Origin: Seleniivibrio woodruffii
GTDB taxonomy: Bacteria > Chrysiogenota > Deferribacteres > Deferribacterales > Geovibrionaceae
NCBI RefSeq assembly: GCF_004339245.1
Contig: NZ_SMGG01000003.1
Coordinates: 930,770 to 994,769 of the forward strand
Direction of reading: 5' to 3'
DNA length: 64,000 bases
Shown in pieces: positions 45,032 to 53,975 of this stretch (position 1 is its first letter; each line of letters opens with the position of its first letter). Below the pieces are notes generated by a model that did not search any database, was not told the DNA's origin, and saw only the letters and a list, made by a program, of their open reading frames with translations. A program made the translations under genes and the position numbers.

Positions 45032-45047
45032 CCGGCATGGATGCCGG
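45032..45047 (+). promoter_or_regulatory. GGA-loop leader hairpin (probable CsrA site), flagellin 3
   Basis: CCGGCA-TGGA-TGCCGG: a perfect 6-bp stem and a TGGA tetraloop, 16 nt before the Shine-Dalgarno GGAGG (45064-45068). The loop base before GGA differs in each of the three flagellin genes, while GGA and stem pairing are kept. Confidence 0.75.
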
Positions 45048-45075
45048 AGGTAATTAATTACACGGAGGTAATATC

Positions 45076-47469
45076 ATGGCACTTACAGTTTACACAAACG
45101 TAAACTCCCTTATGGCGCAGAGTTACGTAAACCAGACAAGCAGCAACATCTCAAAAAACCTTGAGAAACTGTCGTCAGGCCTCAGAATAAACAGCGCAGC
45201 CGATGACGCATCGGGTCTTGCTATTTCTGAGAAACTCCGCGGACAGATATCCGGCCTTAAAAGAGCATCTTCAAACGCTCAGGACGGTATCTCCATGCTC
45301 CAGACAGCAGAAGGCGGTCTGGCAACTATTCAGTCAATGACTCAGAGAATGAGAGAACTGGCTGTTCAGGCATCTAACGGCGTTTACACTTCAAACGACC
45401 GTGCAGAGATCCAGAAAGAGGTTGATCAGCTGAAAGAAGAGATCGACCGTGTTGCTTCTTCAACCGAATTCAACACAAAAAAGCTCCTTAACGGAAACGC
45501 TACTGCTCTGTGGTCAACAGACAAGACATCCTCTATAGATGTTGTTGTAAAAGGTCAGGTTGCTGAAGGTAACTACAACCTTAACGTTGACGTTACTGCG
45601 GGCAAGAACAACGTTTACAAGTCAGACGTTATGACTCTTAACTCTGATGCAGTGGGCGGCGAGATCGTTGAAGACGGCGCAGCAGGCGACAACGATTCAA
45701 ACGTTCTGTCTGTAACAGACATCAAAACAATGGCTACTTCAGGTACAAGCTATTACACAGTTAACGTGGGCGACGTATCTGCAAACACATCTGCAACTAT
45801 GACAGTGACAGGTTCCTTCCAGCAGGCAGGTTCCTCATTCTCAGTTGCAACAGCAGCCACTGTTTCCACTGCAACTTCATCCGGCTACGTCGAAGTTAAA
45901 TTCGATCAGGATGTAACAGCAGGCGCAACTGCAATTTCTGCAAAAGTCAGATTCATCAACGCCAAAACAGGCGATGTGGGCGACTGGGTAACCGTTACAG
46001 CTTCTGCAACAGGCAGCACTATCAGCATATCTTCTGCTGACACAGCAGCTCTGACAGACACAGCCGGCGGCACACTTGGATTCGACATGACCATCAGCCT
46101 CGGCGTTAACGGCAAGATCCAGTCAGGCGACAAGGTTCTTCTTGCTCAGACAGGTAACGTTACAACCGCTGACAGCATCGCATCATCAGGCGGCGGTACA
46201 ATCAAGATATCTGACGGCCCCGCAGGACAGGCAGGCCCCACAATCAACTTCACAACCGCAAGCTCGCTGACCAAAAAGGATAACGGTGACAGCGTTGTAG
46301 ACACTAACAACGTAACAGTTTACTACGCATCCATCAACAGCGACACAGGTAACATTGATGTGGGTTCTATGACCCTTAACTTTAAAGAAAAGAGCAACGC
46401 AACCGACGCAAACGGTCAGACAACTACCGACTCCTTCAACCTTGAAGTGAGAGGCGGCGGCGACGTTGCAACATCCAGCACCAAGCTGAGAGACATCGCT
46501 CTGTTCACAACTGACGACGGACGCAATCTTTTCGACCAGACTCAGGAACTGACTGTTTTCGGTAACGGTTCATCAAAAACCATCTATCTGGAAGGCGATG
46601 ACACAGTTTCCGATTTTGAAAACAAAATGACAGAAGCTATCAAGTCTCTGGGCATGGGCGCAACAAGCAGCAACAGCGAAACAGTTTCCGATGTTAACAA
46701 CAACCTCGTGAACTATGTAACCAATGAAACTGACAACTCGAACGAAGCTCTGAAAGGTACTTTCGTAATCCAGACAGCAAAACTGGGCGATGACAGCAAA
46801 CTGTCATTCGTAGGCGACGAGAACCTTATCAACGCTCTGTCTCTGGTTCAGATTCAGAAAGGTGAGAACAGCGAACTGAACATCACCGTTACAGACGCTC
46901 ACACAGGCAAAACAATCGGTTCTGACAAAGTCAACGACTATAAACTGAAAGACGTTATCGCAGGCGTTGAGGTTAAAGTTGACAGCGCTGTCGGTCTTGA
47001 CATTTCCTGGAATGACACAGACAAGAAGATGACTTTCACCGGCAGTACTGAAGATATCAAACTTCACGTTGTTGACAACTCAACACAGCTTCAGATAGGC
47101 GCAAACGAAGGTCAGACCATCACAACAAACATCTCTCAGGCCGACACCAAGGCGCTTGGCCTCTCAGATGTGCTTATGGTAGATCAGGAAAGCGCACAGA
47201 AATCTATCACAACGATAGATTCAGCTCTGAACAAGATCTCCAGTGCAAGAGCGACAATCGGTGCTCAGATCAACAGACTTGAGTACACCATCACCGGTCT
47301 TGACACTACAAGAGAAAACCTGACAGCTTCCGAATCCAGAATCCGTGATCTGGACATGGCTTCAGAAATGTCAGATTTCACTAAGAACCAGATCCTCAGC
47401 CAGGCTGGCGTAGCTATGATTTCTCAGGCTAACGCTCAGGCTCAGATGGCTCTTCAGGTTCTTGGCTAA
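45076..47469 (+). CDS. Flagellin (giant, 797 residues)
   Basis: Same length and architecture as flagellin 2, with conserved ends (SSGLRINSAADDASGLAISE; RIRDLDMASEMSDFTKNQIL; AQMALQVLG) and a highly similar centre. Differences are scattered conservative substitutions, and codon choice also differs, so the duplication is not very recent. It has its own promoter element, leader hairpin and terminator, so it can be expressed independently. Confidence 0.97.
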   Translation: MALTVYTNVNSLMAQSYVNQTSSNISKNLEKLSSGLRINSAADDASGLAISEKLRGQISGLKRASSNAQDGISMLQTAEGGLATIQSMTQRMRELAVQASNGVYTSNDRAEIQKEVDQLKEEIDRVASSTEFNTKKLLNGNATALWSTDKTSSIDVVVKGQVAEGNYNLNVDVTAGKNNVYKSDVMTLNSDAVGGEIVEDGAAGDNDSNVLSVTDIKTMATSGTSYYTVNVGDVSANTSATMTVTGSFQQAGSSFSVATAATVSTATSSGYVEVKFDQDVTAGATAISAKVRFINAKTGDVGDWVTVTASATGSTISISSADTAALTDTAGGTLGFDMTISLGVNGKIQSGDKVLLAQTGNVTTADSIASSGGGTIKISDGPAGQAGPTINFTTASSLTKKDNGDSVVDTNNVTVYYASINSDTGNIDVGSMTLNFKEKSNATDANGQTTTDSFNLEVRGGGDVATSSTKLRDIALFTTDDGRNLFDQTQELTVFGNGSSKTIYLEGDDTVSDFENKMTEAIKSLGMGATSSNSETVSDVNNNLVNYVTNETDNSNEALKGTFVIQTAKLGDDSKLSFVGDENLINALSLVQIQKGENSELNITVTDAHTGKTIGSDKVNDYKLKDVIAGVEVKVDSAVGLDISWNDTDKKMTFTGSTEDIKLHVVDNSTQLQIGANEGQTITTNISQADTKALGLSDVLMVDQESAQKSITTIDSALNKISSARATIGAQINRLEYTITGLDTTRENLTASESRIRDLDMASEMSDFTKNQILSQAGVAMISQANAQAQMALQVLG

Positions 47470-47492
47470 GAGCTAAAACAGTTCCAAATATA

Positions 47493-47520
47493 AAAGCGGG
47501 CTTTCGGGCCCGCTTTTTTT
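47493..47520 (+). terminator. Terminator of flagellin 3
   Basis: AAAGCGGGC (47493-47501) pairs with GCCCGCTTT (47508-47516), followed by more T to 47520. A degenerate family A repeat lies between it and the end of the spoT-like gene (about 47600-47630). Confidence 0.93.
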
Positions 47521-47639
47521 ATGTCACGCTATTCGGCAATTAATTAAGAGTGGATTCATACAGTCTTCGGCCAGTGAGTGTAACGATGAGTTCATGATTG
47601 AGATCCTTCGGCTTTAGCCTCAGGATGAAGGTTTCAAAG

Positions 47640-49796
47640 TTAATTAGCAGTATTTACTTCGCGTAATCCGTCTATCGTTTTAATTTTTCGGATCACGCTC
47701 TCCAGCTCGCTCTTGTTGCGAACCTCTATGCTGAAATCCTGAGATGACAGTCCGTCCTTGTCCCTTCTGGATGAAAGCTCAAGGATGTTAAGCCCCATCT
47801 CTTTCAGCACGGTCGTAAGCGCACTGAGCACGCCGGGCTTATCCACGATGGAGGTATGTATTCTGACGGGCATCTTGTAGCTTTTTCGGGCATCCCACTG
47901 CACGTCCACCAGTCGTTCCTCGCTGAATGCTGAGTTTTTCAGGTTGTTGCAGTCCACTCGGTGGACAACGATACCCCGTCCACGGCTGATGTAGCCAACA
48001 ACGTCGTCACCGGGCAGAGGCGTACAGCATTTTGCTATCTTAACCATCACATCATCAATACCCTGTATGATGAAGGGGGTGTTAGTCTTTTTACCGGAAT
48101 CTTTTGAAGGCGCTTTCTGAAGATCTTCAAGGCGCTGGGGTGTCGTGGGTTCGGTGAACACATGGAGCACCTGTTTCGGAGACACACGGCCGAAGCCGAC
48201 GGAAAGATAGATATCCTCCTCGTCCCTCAGCTTGAAGCGTTCTATTATCTTCTTTACGTTGTCAGGCTTATTGAATATCTCACGGACATCAAGCCCTGCG
48301 TTGGTAAACTCTTTATCCATCAGGTCGAAACCGACGGTGTGTCCCATATCCGTATCTATCTTTCTCAGAGCCGCACGGATACGGTTCTTCGCTTTGCTGG
48401 TTTTAACAAAGTTCAGCCAGTCACGGCTGGGCTTGTGGTCTTCACCGAGAATGATTGAGACCCTGTCGCCGTTTCTCAGCTTATATTTAAGCGGAACGAT
48501 ACGGCCGTCCACCTTTGCACCCTTGCATTTGTTGCCGACGTCGGTATGGATGTTGTATGCAAAATCCACAGGGGTAGAGCCTATGGGCAGTTCCATAACA
48601 TCGCCTTTGGGTGTGAAAACATATATCTGGGTGGGCAGAACGTCCTCTTTCAGAGCTTCAACAAGGTCTTCGGGGCTGTGGAGCTCATGCTGATCCAGAA
48701 GCTGACGGAGCCATGTGAAAGCTTTGTCCTCCTGCGGATCAAAGGGGCGGTTCTCTTTATATTTCCAGTGGGCGGCGATGCCCTCTTCCGCAACCATGTG
48801 CATTTCCTGAGTGCGGATCTGGAACTCAACCGTTATACCTTTCGGACCGATTATTGTGGTGTGCAGAGACTGATAAAGGTTCGCCTTCTGCATTGCGATA
48901 TAGTCTTTGAACCTGTGCTGTATCGGCTTCCACATGTTATGCAGTATACCCATCACCGCATAGCAGGTGGGTATATCGCTGACCAGAACCCTTAGAGCCA
49001 GAAGGTCGTAGATCTCCTCAAAGGAGACCTTTTTCTTTATCATTTTGCTGTAGATTGAGTAAAAGTGCTTGGGTCTGCCGGATACGGACGCATGGATATT
49101 GTGCTTTTCCAACTCGTCTATCACACGTTCCTTTATCTCAGCAAGATACTGCTCCCTCTCGCCCCGTTTCAGCTTAACTTTTTCATAGATATCGTAATAC
49201 GCATCGGGATTAAGAATACGGAAACACATGTCCTCCAGCTCCCATTTTATCCAGGCGATACCCAGCCTGTGAGCCATAGGGGCATAGATGTCCATTGTCT
49301 CCTGAGCTATGCGGCGTTTTTTCTCTTCCGCCAGATAGTCCAGAGTGCGCATATTGTGCAGCCTGTCGGCCAGTTTAATTATAATAACCCTCACGTCCTT
49401 GGACATGGAGACCAGCATTTTGCGGAAGTTTTCCGCCTGCTTCTCCTCTGCGGACTTAAAGACGATCTTTCCTATTTTCGAAACACCCTCAACGATGAAG
49501 GCAACGTCCTCGCCGAACAGTTCCTTTATTTCGTCAAAAGTAGCGTCTGTGTCCTCTATTGTATCGTGGAGCAGGCCGCCTATGACGGTGTCCACGTCCA
49601 TGTTCATCTGCGCAAGGATATACGCTACATTCAGCGGGTGCGAAAGATAAGGCTCGCCGCTTTTTCTCAGCTGGCCTCTATGTTTCTGCGCCGCATAAAT
49701 GTATGCCTTGTGCACACGGTCAAACCCTTCGGCCACACCGTTTGCGGTCAGCATATCCTGTATATCCATCAGGCGGATTACACGATCCCTTGCCAT
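47640..49796 (-). CDS. spoT: Bifunctional (p)ppGpp synthetase/hydrolase
   Basis: 718 residues. HD hydrolase domain with intact HDTIED (GGLLHDTIEDTDATF) and SHPLNVA; synthetase domain with RFKDYIAMQKANLYQSLHT and FQIRTQEMHMVAEEGIAAHW; TGS domain (VFTPKGDVMELPIGSTPVDF); C-terminal ACT domain. Both enzyme centres look functional, as in long RSH proteins. The ATG 49796 follows a perfect GGAGGA and lies 19 nt inside the recJ end. Confidence 0.95.
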   Translation of the reverse strand: MARDRVIRLMDIQDMLTANGVAEGFDRVHKAYIYAAQKHRGQLRKSGEPYLSHPLNVAYILAQMNMDVDTVIGGLLHDTIEDTDATFDEIKELFGEDVAFIVEGVSKIGKIVFKSAEEKQAENFRKMLVSMSKDVRVIIIKLADRLHNMRTLDYLAEEKKRRIAQETMDIYAPMAHRLGIAWIKWELEDMCFRILNPDAYYDIYEKVKLKRGEREQYLAEIKERVIDELEKHNIHASVSGRPKHFYSIYSKMIKKKVSFEEIYDLLALRVLVSDIPTCYAVMGILHNMWKPIQHRFKDYIAMQKANLYQSLHTTIIGPKGITVEFQIRTQEMHMVAEEGIAAHWKYKENRPFDPQEDKAFTWLRQLLDQHELHSPEDLVEALKEDVLPTQIYVFTPKGDVMELPIGSTPVDFAYNIHTDVGNKCKGAKVDGRIVPLKYKLRNGDRVSIILGEDHKPSRDWLNFVKTSKAKNRIRAALRKIDTDMGHTVGFDLMDKEFTNAGLDVREIFNKPDNVKKIIERFKLRDEEDIYLSVGFGRVSPKQVLHVFTEPTTPQRLEDLQKAPSKDSGKKTNTPFIIQGIDDVMVKIAKCCTPLPGDDVVGYISRGRGIVVHRVDCNNLKNSAFSEERLVDVQWDARKSYKMPVRIHTSIVDKPGVLSALTTVLKEMGLNILELSSRRDKDGLSSQDFSIEVRNKSELESVIRKIKTIDGLREVNTAN

Positions 49797-51553
49797 TCTT
49801 CCTCCGCCGGTTTCAGATCTTTCAGCACAAGCTGGATGAAGCGTCCGCCGTAGTATCCGTTCACAACTGGGGTGAACACCACGTCGAAGGCCTCCCTTCC
49901 GGCAACAAGTTTCTCATAACTTTTCATGTTGTATCCGATGCAGTCAAAAGTCCGTCCGTTCTTCTCAAGAAACATCTTAAGATGCATTCCGTCCCTGCCT
50001 ACAAATGTTGCAGGCTGATATTTGCGGACCCCCCGCATGCAGAACACGGGTTCACGGTTTCCCGCCCCGTACGGCTCCATCTTCTCTATCATTCTCATAA
50101 AATCAGAGTTAATATCGTCCGGCTCAATGAATGAGTCAATCTTAAGTTCGGCAACAAAGTCCTCCGCTGTCAGCGAAGAATCCACCGCAGAGTGAAAACG
50201 CCTCTGGAGGTTTGATATCTGCTCTTCGGCTATCTTAAGCCCTGCGGCATATTTGTGACCGCCGAAGGACAGAAGAATGTCCTGAAGCTGTTCCAGCCCC
50301 TTGTAAAGGTCGAAAGAGGGTATGCTACGGCCTGAGCCTTTGCCTACTCCGTCCTCGAATGTCAGCACTATGGCGGGCATGTGGTATTTTTCAACCAGCC
50401 TTGAGGCCACAATGCCTATAACTCCCTGATGCCACTCGGTGGAATAGAGCACCAGACCTTTATATTTTTCATGAAGGCGGTTTTTCTCCACCTTCTTGAA
50501 TGATTCCTCGATTATCTCCTTCTCAATCTCCTGCCTGTCCTTGTTCTCTCTGTCCAGTTCGTCGGCCAGATATTTGGCCTGCGCCCTGTCGGAGGTTATG
50601 AGAAGTCTTAAGCCCTTGTCGGAGTTGCCCAGCCTGCCCACTGCGTTTATGCGGGGAGCAAGTCCGAAGCCGACGTGGGTGGTCGTCACCTTTCCGCCGT
50701 CCACACCGGAAACACGTTTAAGCTCTTTAAGCCCCGCACGGCAGTCCTTTCCTGAAAGTATCTCTAGTCCGTGGCGGACGAAAATTCTGTTTTCCCCTGT
50801 CAGCGGGACAACGTCGGCCACTGTTCCGAGGGTAACAAGGTCGAGATATTTTTTTATGTTCGGCGTTCTGACGCCGAATTTACCCATATCGTTCATCTTC
50901 GAGCGAAGAGCCATGATCACCTTGAACGCAACCCCCACACCTGAAAAACATTTGAAGGGGCTGGTGTCGTCCTCACGCATGGGGTTCACCACTGCGCAGG
51001 CATCCTCAGGGATACGCTCCGAGGGCTGATGATGGTCGGTTATTATAACCTTCATCCCAAGCCTTACGGCATGGGAGACCTCGTTTTCGGCATTTATTCC
51101 GCAGTCTACCGTGACTATTAGCTTAACCCCCGTGGAGGCTATCTCTTCTATGGCCGCAATGTTCAGCCCATAGCCCTCTTCCAGTCTGTTGGGGATGTAG
51201 TACATGACATCCGCACCGACCTCGCTGAGGAAATGATACATCAGTGCGACGGAGGTTACCCCGTCCACATCATAGTCGCCGTATACGCAGATCTTTTCTT
51301 TATTTTCGATGGCAAGAGCGATGTGATCAGCGGCTTTGCCCATGTCTTTAATAAGGAAAGGGGATGTAAGACCTGTCAGAGGGGTTTCGAAATATGCCTG
51401 AAGTGTGCCCGGTTCAACAATTCCACGTTTATATAATACCTCAGTGATGCAGTCCGTCAGATTAAACTGCGCTGACAGTTCTTTGATAAGCAGCTTTTCA
51501 GGCCGCAGATATACCCATTTATATTTTTGGCTCCTGTAGGTGAAACCCGGCAT
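49778..51553 (-). CDS. recJ: Single-strand DNA exonuclease RecJ
   Basis: 591 residues. DHH phosphoesterase motifs: YGDYDVDGVTSVAL, VDCGIN, ITDHHQPSE, VALGTVADVVPL-like (LVTLGTVADVVPL), and the DHHA1 motif SFGGHKYAAGLKIAE. A degrader of 5' single-strand ends in recombination and mismatch repair. Overlaps the spoT gene by 19 nt. Confidence 0.95.
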   Translation of the reverse strand: MPGFTYRSQKYKWVYLRPEKLLIKELSAQFNLTDCITEVLYKRGIVEPGTLQAYFETPLTGLTSPFLIKDMGKAADHIALAIENKEKICVYGDYDVDGVTSVALMYHFLSEVGADVMYYIPNRLEEGYGLNIAAIEEIASTGVKLIVTVDCGINAENEVSHAVRLGMKVIITDHHQPSERIPEDACAVVNPMREDDTSPFKCFSGVGVAFKVIMALRSKMNDMGKFGVRTPNIKKYLDLVTLGTVADVVPLTGENRIFVRHGLEILSGKDCRAGLKELKRVSGVDGGKVTTTHVGFGLAPRINAVGRLGNSDKGLRLLITSDRAQAKYLADELDRENKDRQEIEKEIIEESFKKVEKNRLHEKYKGLVLYSTEWHQGVIGIVASRLVEKYHMPAIVLTFEDGVGKGSGRSIPSFDLYKGLEQLQDILLSFGGHKYAAGLKIAEEQISNLQRRFHSAVDSSLTAEDFVAELKIDSFIEPDDINSDFMRMIEKMEPYGAGNREPVFCMRGVRKYQPATFVGRDGMHLKMFLEKNGRTFDCIGYNMKSYEKLVAGREAFDVVFTPVVNGYYGGRFIQLVLKDLKPAEEEWQGIV

Positions 51554-51649
51554 TTATTCTTCCCTTTCATACTGTCCGCAATCATATATTATTATCCCAA
51601 AACGCTTTTATTGCAAGACAATTCCATGAAAACCGAAGAAAAACGGGTT

Positions 51650-51910
51650 TTAGGGGAGAAATTTTATCGGTTTGACAGGTTTATAGGCTTTTGCAACGGG
51701 AAGTGCCTCCGGCTGAGACATATTCACCTGATCCACAACCATGCTGTTGAGGGGCTGTCCGTCGTTGCTGTAAGCTGTGAGGACGTAGCTGTGTACGCTT
51801 CCGTTGTTGAAAAGATTGACGACAAACCATGACATGACAATGACAAAAGCCACATACCAGTATTTCATGTATCTGCCGCCGAAGTATTGGTTGAATCGTT
51901 TGATGTTCAT
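51650..51910 (-). CDS. Small membrane-anchored hypothetical protein
   Basis: 86 residues from ATG 51910, or 72 from ATG 51868; no strong ribosome site before either. One membrane helix (YWYVAFVIVMSWFVVNLF) precedes a polar, Val/Pro-rich tail (EALPVAKAYKPVKPIKF), probably periplasmic. It resembles no family I know. Located between recJ and the pilin-like gene. Confidence 0.5.
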   Translation of the reverse strand: MNIKRFNQYFGGRYMKYWYVAFVIVMSWFVVNLFNNGSVHSYVLTAYSNDGQPLNSMVVDQVNMSQPEALPVAKAYKPVKPIKFLP

Positions 51911-51972
51911 GAGGGATATATAATCTAAAAGTTATCTTTTGACCAGAGGAAATTTTGCGTGAAGGCCGTATC

Positions 51973-52077
51973 GTCACTCTGAATATCAGCCGCAGACCGA
52001 GTGAGACCCTTCGGCTTTGCCTCAGGGTGACGGTGGTTTTGCGTCATTGCGAGCCGGAGGCGTGGCAATCTCATCAC
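51973..52077. repeat. Family A repeat followed by family B repeat
   Basis: 51973-52031 has family A ends (GTCACTCTGAAT ... CCTCAGGGTGAC); 52041-52077 is a family B half-element (GCGTCATTGCGAGCC ... GGCAATCTCATC). A weak further A-like fragment follows to about 52122. Together they fill the gap between the small protein and the pilin-like gene. Confidence 0.72.
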
Positions 52078-52129
52078 AGTAGTTGCAATAACATTTGGTG
52101 AGCACAGCGAAGAGTCTCTGACAGGGCAT

Positions 52130-52158
52130 AAAAAAAGCGGCCCGTGTGAGCCGCTTTT
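52130..52158 (-). terminator. Terminator of the pilin-like gene
   Basis: On the leftward strand GCGGC (52150-52154) pairs with GCCGC (52137-52141) around an 8-nt loop, flanked by AAAA and seven T (plus-strand A-run 52130-52136). Confidence 0.88.
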
Positions 52159-52181
52159 GATATTAAATATGTGAAGTCTGA

Positions 52182-52751
52182 TTAGTCAAGAGCGATGCAG
52201 ATTGTGCCTGTAGCACCATCTGCTGCAGAGTAAGCTGATGCATCTGTTGTTGCTGCGGTTGCTGCATGTCTGATTTCGCCTGTGGTGCCCACGCCGTCAT
52301 CAAACAGCTTGTCAAGTGATTCAGTATTCTTATCCAGAACTTCGTTGAAGCAAACAAGGTTGTTGTTGGTGAAGTCCATAACGTTAGCGGTTGAAGTACC
52401 TGATGTTGCAGTCATGGAACCGCCGAAAACGTGATCAGGTATATTGTCTGTTGCGCCGGCTGTGTCATAAAGATTTTCGCTTCTGAGTTCCTGCCAGAAG
52501 TTTACGTTATCAGACACTTTATTGTCTCTGTTTGCATCTGTCTGTGCGTCAGTTATATCGCCGGGAGTCTCTCCGGTTCTGTCGAGATATGCAAGATAAG
52601 CTGTCTGAACGTTTTGATAGTCTCTGTAAAGTCTTTTTGTTTTAGCGTTGGTCACAAGTTCCGTTCCTTTAACAACGCCGCCGAGAATAACACCGATAAT
52701 CATAAGTACGATTGCGAGTTCTACGAGAGTAAAACCTTTGCTGTTGGACAT
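52182..52751 (-). CDS. Orphan type IV pilin/pseudopilin-like protein
   Basis: 189 residues. Prepilin signal [20 protein letters not shown] with Glu at +5, then KGTELVTNAKTKRLYRDYQN and a soluble Asp/Thr/Ala-rich domain; two Cys (VCFNEV and TICIAL) could form the C-terminal disulfide loop of pilins. Excellent ribosome site (AGGAGG), its own promoter and a terminator, so it is a single-gene unit. Not linked to pil genes here; it may feed the type II system or a type IV pilus encoded elsewhere. Confidence 0.88.
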   Translation of the reverse strand: MSNSKGFTLVELAIVLMIIGVILGGVVKGTELVTNAKTKRLYRDYQNVQTAYLAYLDRTGETPGDITDAQTDANRDNKVSDNVNFWQELRSENLYDTAGATDNIPDHVFGGSMTATSGTSTANVMDFTNNNLVCFNEVLDKNTESLDKLFDDGVGTTGEIRHAATAATTDASAYSAADGATGTICIALD

Positions 52752-52793
52752 TTTTTCCTCCTAGAGAATATTAATATTAATGCATAAGCATAC

Positions 52794-52822
52794 TATATAT
52801 TTTGTCGAAATCAATATGTAAA
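52794..52822 (-). promoter_or_regulatory. Sigma-70 promoter of the pilin-like gene
   Basis: Leftward TTTACA (52817-52822), 17 nt, TATATA (52794-52799), about 43 nt before the start codon. Good match to sigma-70. Confidence 0.6.
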
Positions 52823-52900
52823 GGCAGTTTAACATAATATTCACAGAAATATCAAATCTCTTTACTGGTAGGGTGAACAAATATATACTATATTTTTATG

Positions 52901-52929
52901 TTGAATACTGTGCGGGGTTGTGTTATAAC
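52901..52929 (+). promoter_or_regulatory. Sigma-70 promoter of rpmE
   Basis: TTGAAT (52901-52906), 17 nt, TATAAC (52924-52929), with an extended TG (TGTTATAAC). Transcription would start near 52936, about 35 nt before rpmE. Confidence 0.68.
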
Positions 52930-52970
52930 CCTTGTTCCGTTATGAAAGATAATTCCTGAGGTAAAGATAG

Positions 52971-53180
52971 ATGAAAAAAGATATCCATCCTAAAGTAAAC
53001 AACGTTGTTTTCAAATGTGCTTGCGGCGCAGAGATCCCTTCAACTTCAACAGTTGCTCCCGAAAAAGCTGTTGTAGCGATCTGCTCTTCATGCCACCCCT
53101 TCTTCACAGGTAAGCAGAAGTTCATCGATACTGCCGGCCGCGTTGAGAAGTTCATGAAGAAATACAACAAAGCAAAATAA
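52971..53180 (+). CDS. rpmE: Ribosomal protein L31, zinc-binding form
   Basis: 69 residues. MKKDIHPK start and the Cys set CAC and CSSCHPF mark the zinc-binding (C+) form of L31, followed by [17 protein letters not shown]. The promoter and GAGG ribosome site precede it. It is probably co-transcribed with thyX, 9 nt downstream. Confidence 0.97.
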   Translation: MKKDIHPKVNNVVFKCACGAEIPSTSTVAPEKAVVAICSSCHPFFTGKQKFIDTAGRVEKFMKKYNKAK

Positions 53181-53189
53181 TTATACTGC

Positions 53190-53921
53190 ATGGAAAACAG
53201 CGGCAATCGCAGGCAAGGGCTTAATGTTAAGCTGATTTCAAAGACAGCCGACGGAGAGCTTGTTTCTGCGTTGGCCGCTAAACTGTGCTATTCTGCGTCC
53301 GACATTGACGGACTGCTGGAAAAGATCAGCGGTCAGGAACAGTCGGACTTCATACATAAGATAGTGTCCATGGGCCACCATTCGGTACTGGAGCACCTGA
53401 ACTTCACATTCGGCGTGGAGGGTGTCTCCCGTGCCCTGACACATCAGCTCGTCCGCCATCGAATCGCAAGCTATTCTCAGAAATCCCAGCGTTATGTTAA
53501 ACACGGAAACGAGTTTGAGTATATCACTCCCCATACCGTTGCGGAAAACCCTGAACTTCTGGCTGAATATGAAAAGGCCATGGCTGAGATAGGCAAGGCA
53601 TATGATGCTCTTCTTAAGGCCGGAGTGCCTGCGGAGGACGCAAGGTATGTTCTGCCCAACGCATGCGAAACCAAAATAATCATCACAATGAACGCAAGGG
53701 AACTTCTCCACTATTTCTCAATCCGCTGTTGCGAGCGTGCGCAGTGGGAGATCCGTGAGATGTCCTTTGAAATGCTGAAACTCTGCCGGAAAGAGGCTCC
53801 CTCCATTTTCGGAGATGCAGGCCCCGGATGTGTCCGTGGTGCTTGCCCCGAAGGCCAGTTCACCTGCGGCAAAGCGAAGGAAATCCGTAAAAAATTTACA
53901 GACATCAAAAACTTTCTTTAG
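53190..53921 (+). CDS. thyX: FAD-dependent thymidylate synthase
   Basis: 243 residues. The ThyX motif RHRIASYSQKSQRY matches RHRxxSxxxxSQR; ECFRG-like ends and HHSVLEHLNFTF fit. It makes dTMP from dUMP with flavin and methylene-THF, replacing ThyA. The start at ATG 53190 has no clear ribosome site, consistent with coupling to rpmE. Confidence 0.95.
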   Translation: MENSGNRRQGLNVKLISKTADGELVSALAAKLCYSASDIDGLLEKISGQEQSDFIHKIVSMGHHSVLEHLNFTFGVEGVSRALTHQLVRHRIASYSQKSQRYVKHGNEFEYITPHTVAENPELLAEYEKAMAEIGKAYDALLKAGVPAEDARYVLPNACETKIIITMNARELLHYFSIRCCERAQWEIREMSFEMLKLCRKEAPSIFGDAGPGCVRGACPEGQFTCGKAKEIRKKFTDIKNFL

Positions 53922-53975
53922 CGTTTTTGTTCTAATATCTTATATTTCAACTAATCTGAATGGATAGAGATGCTC

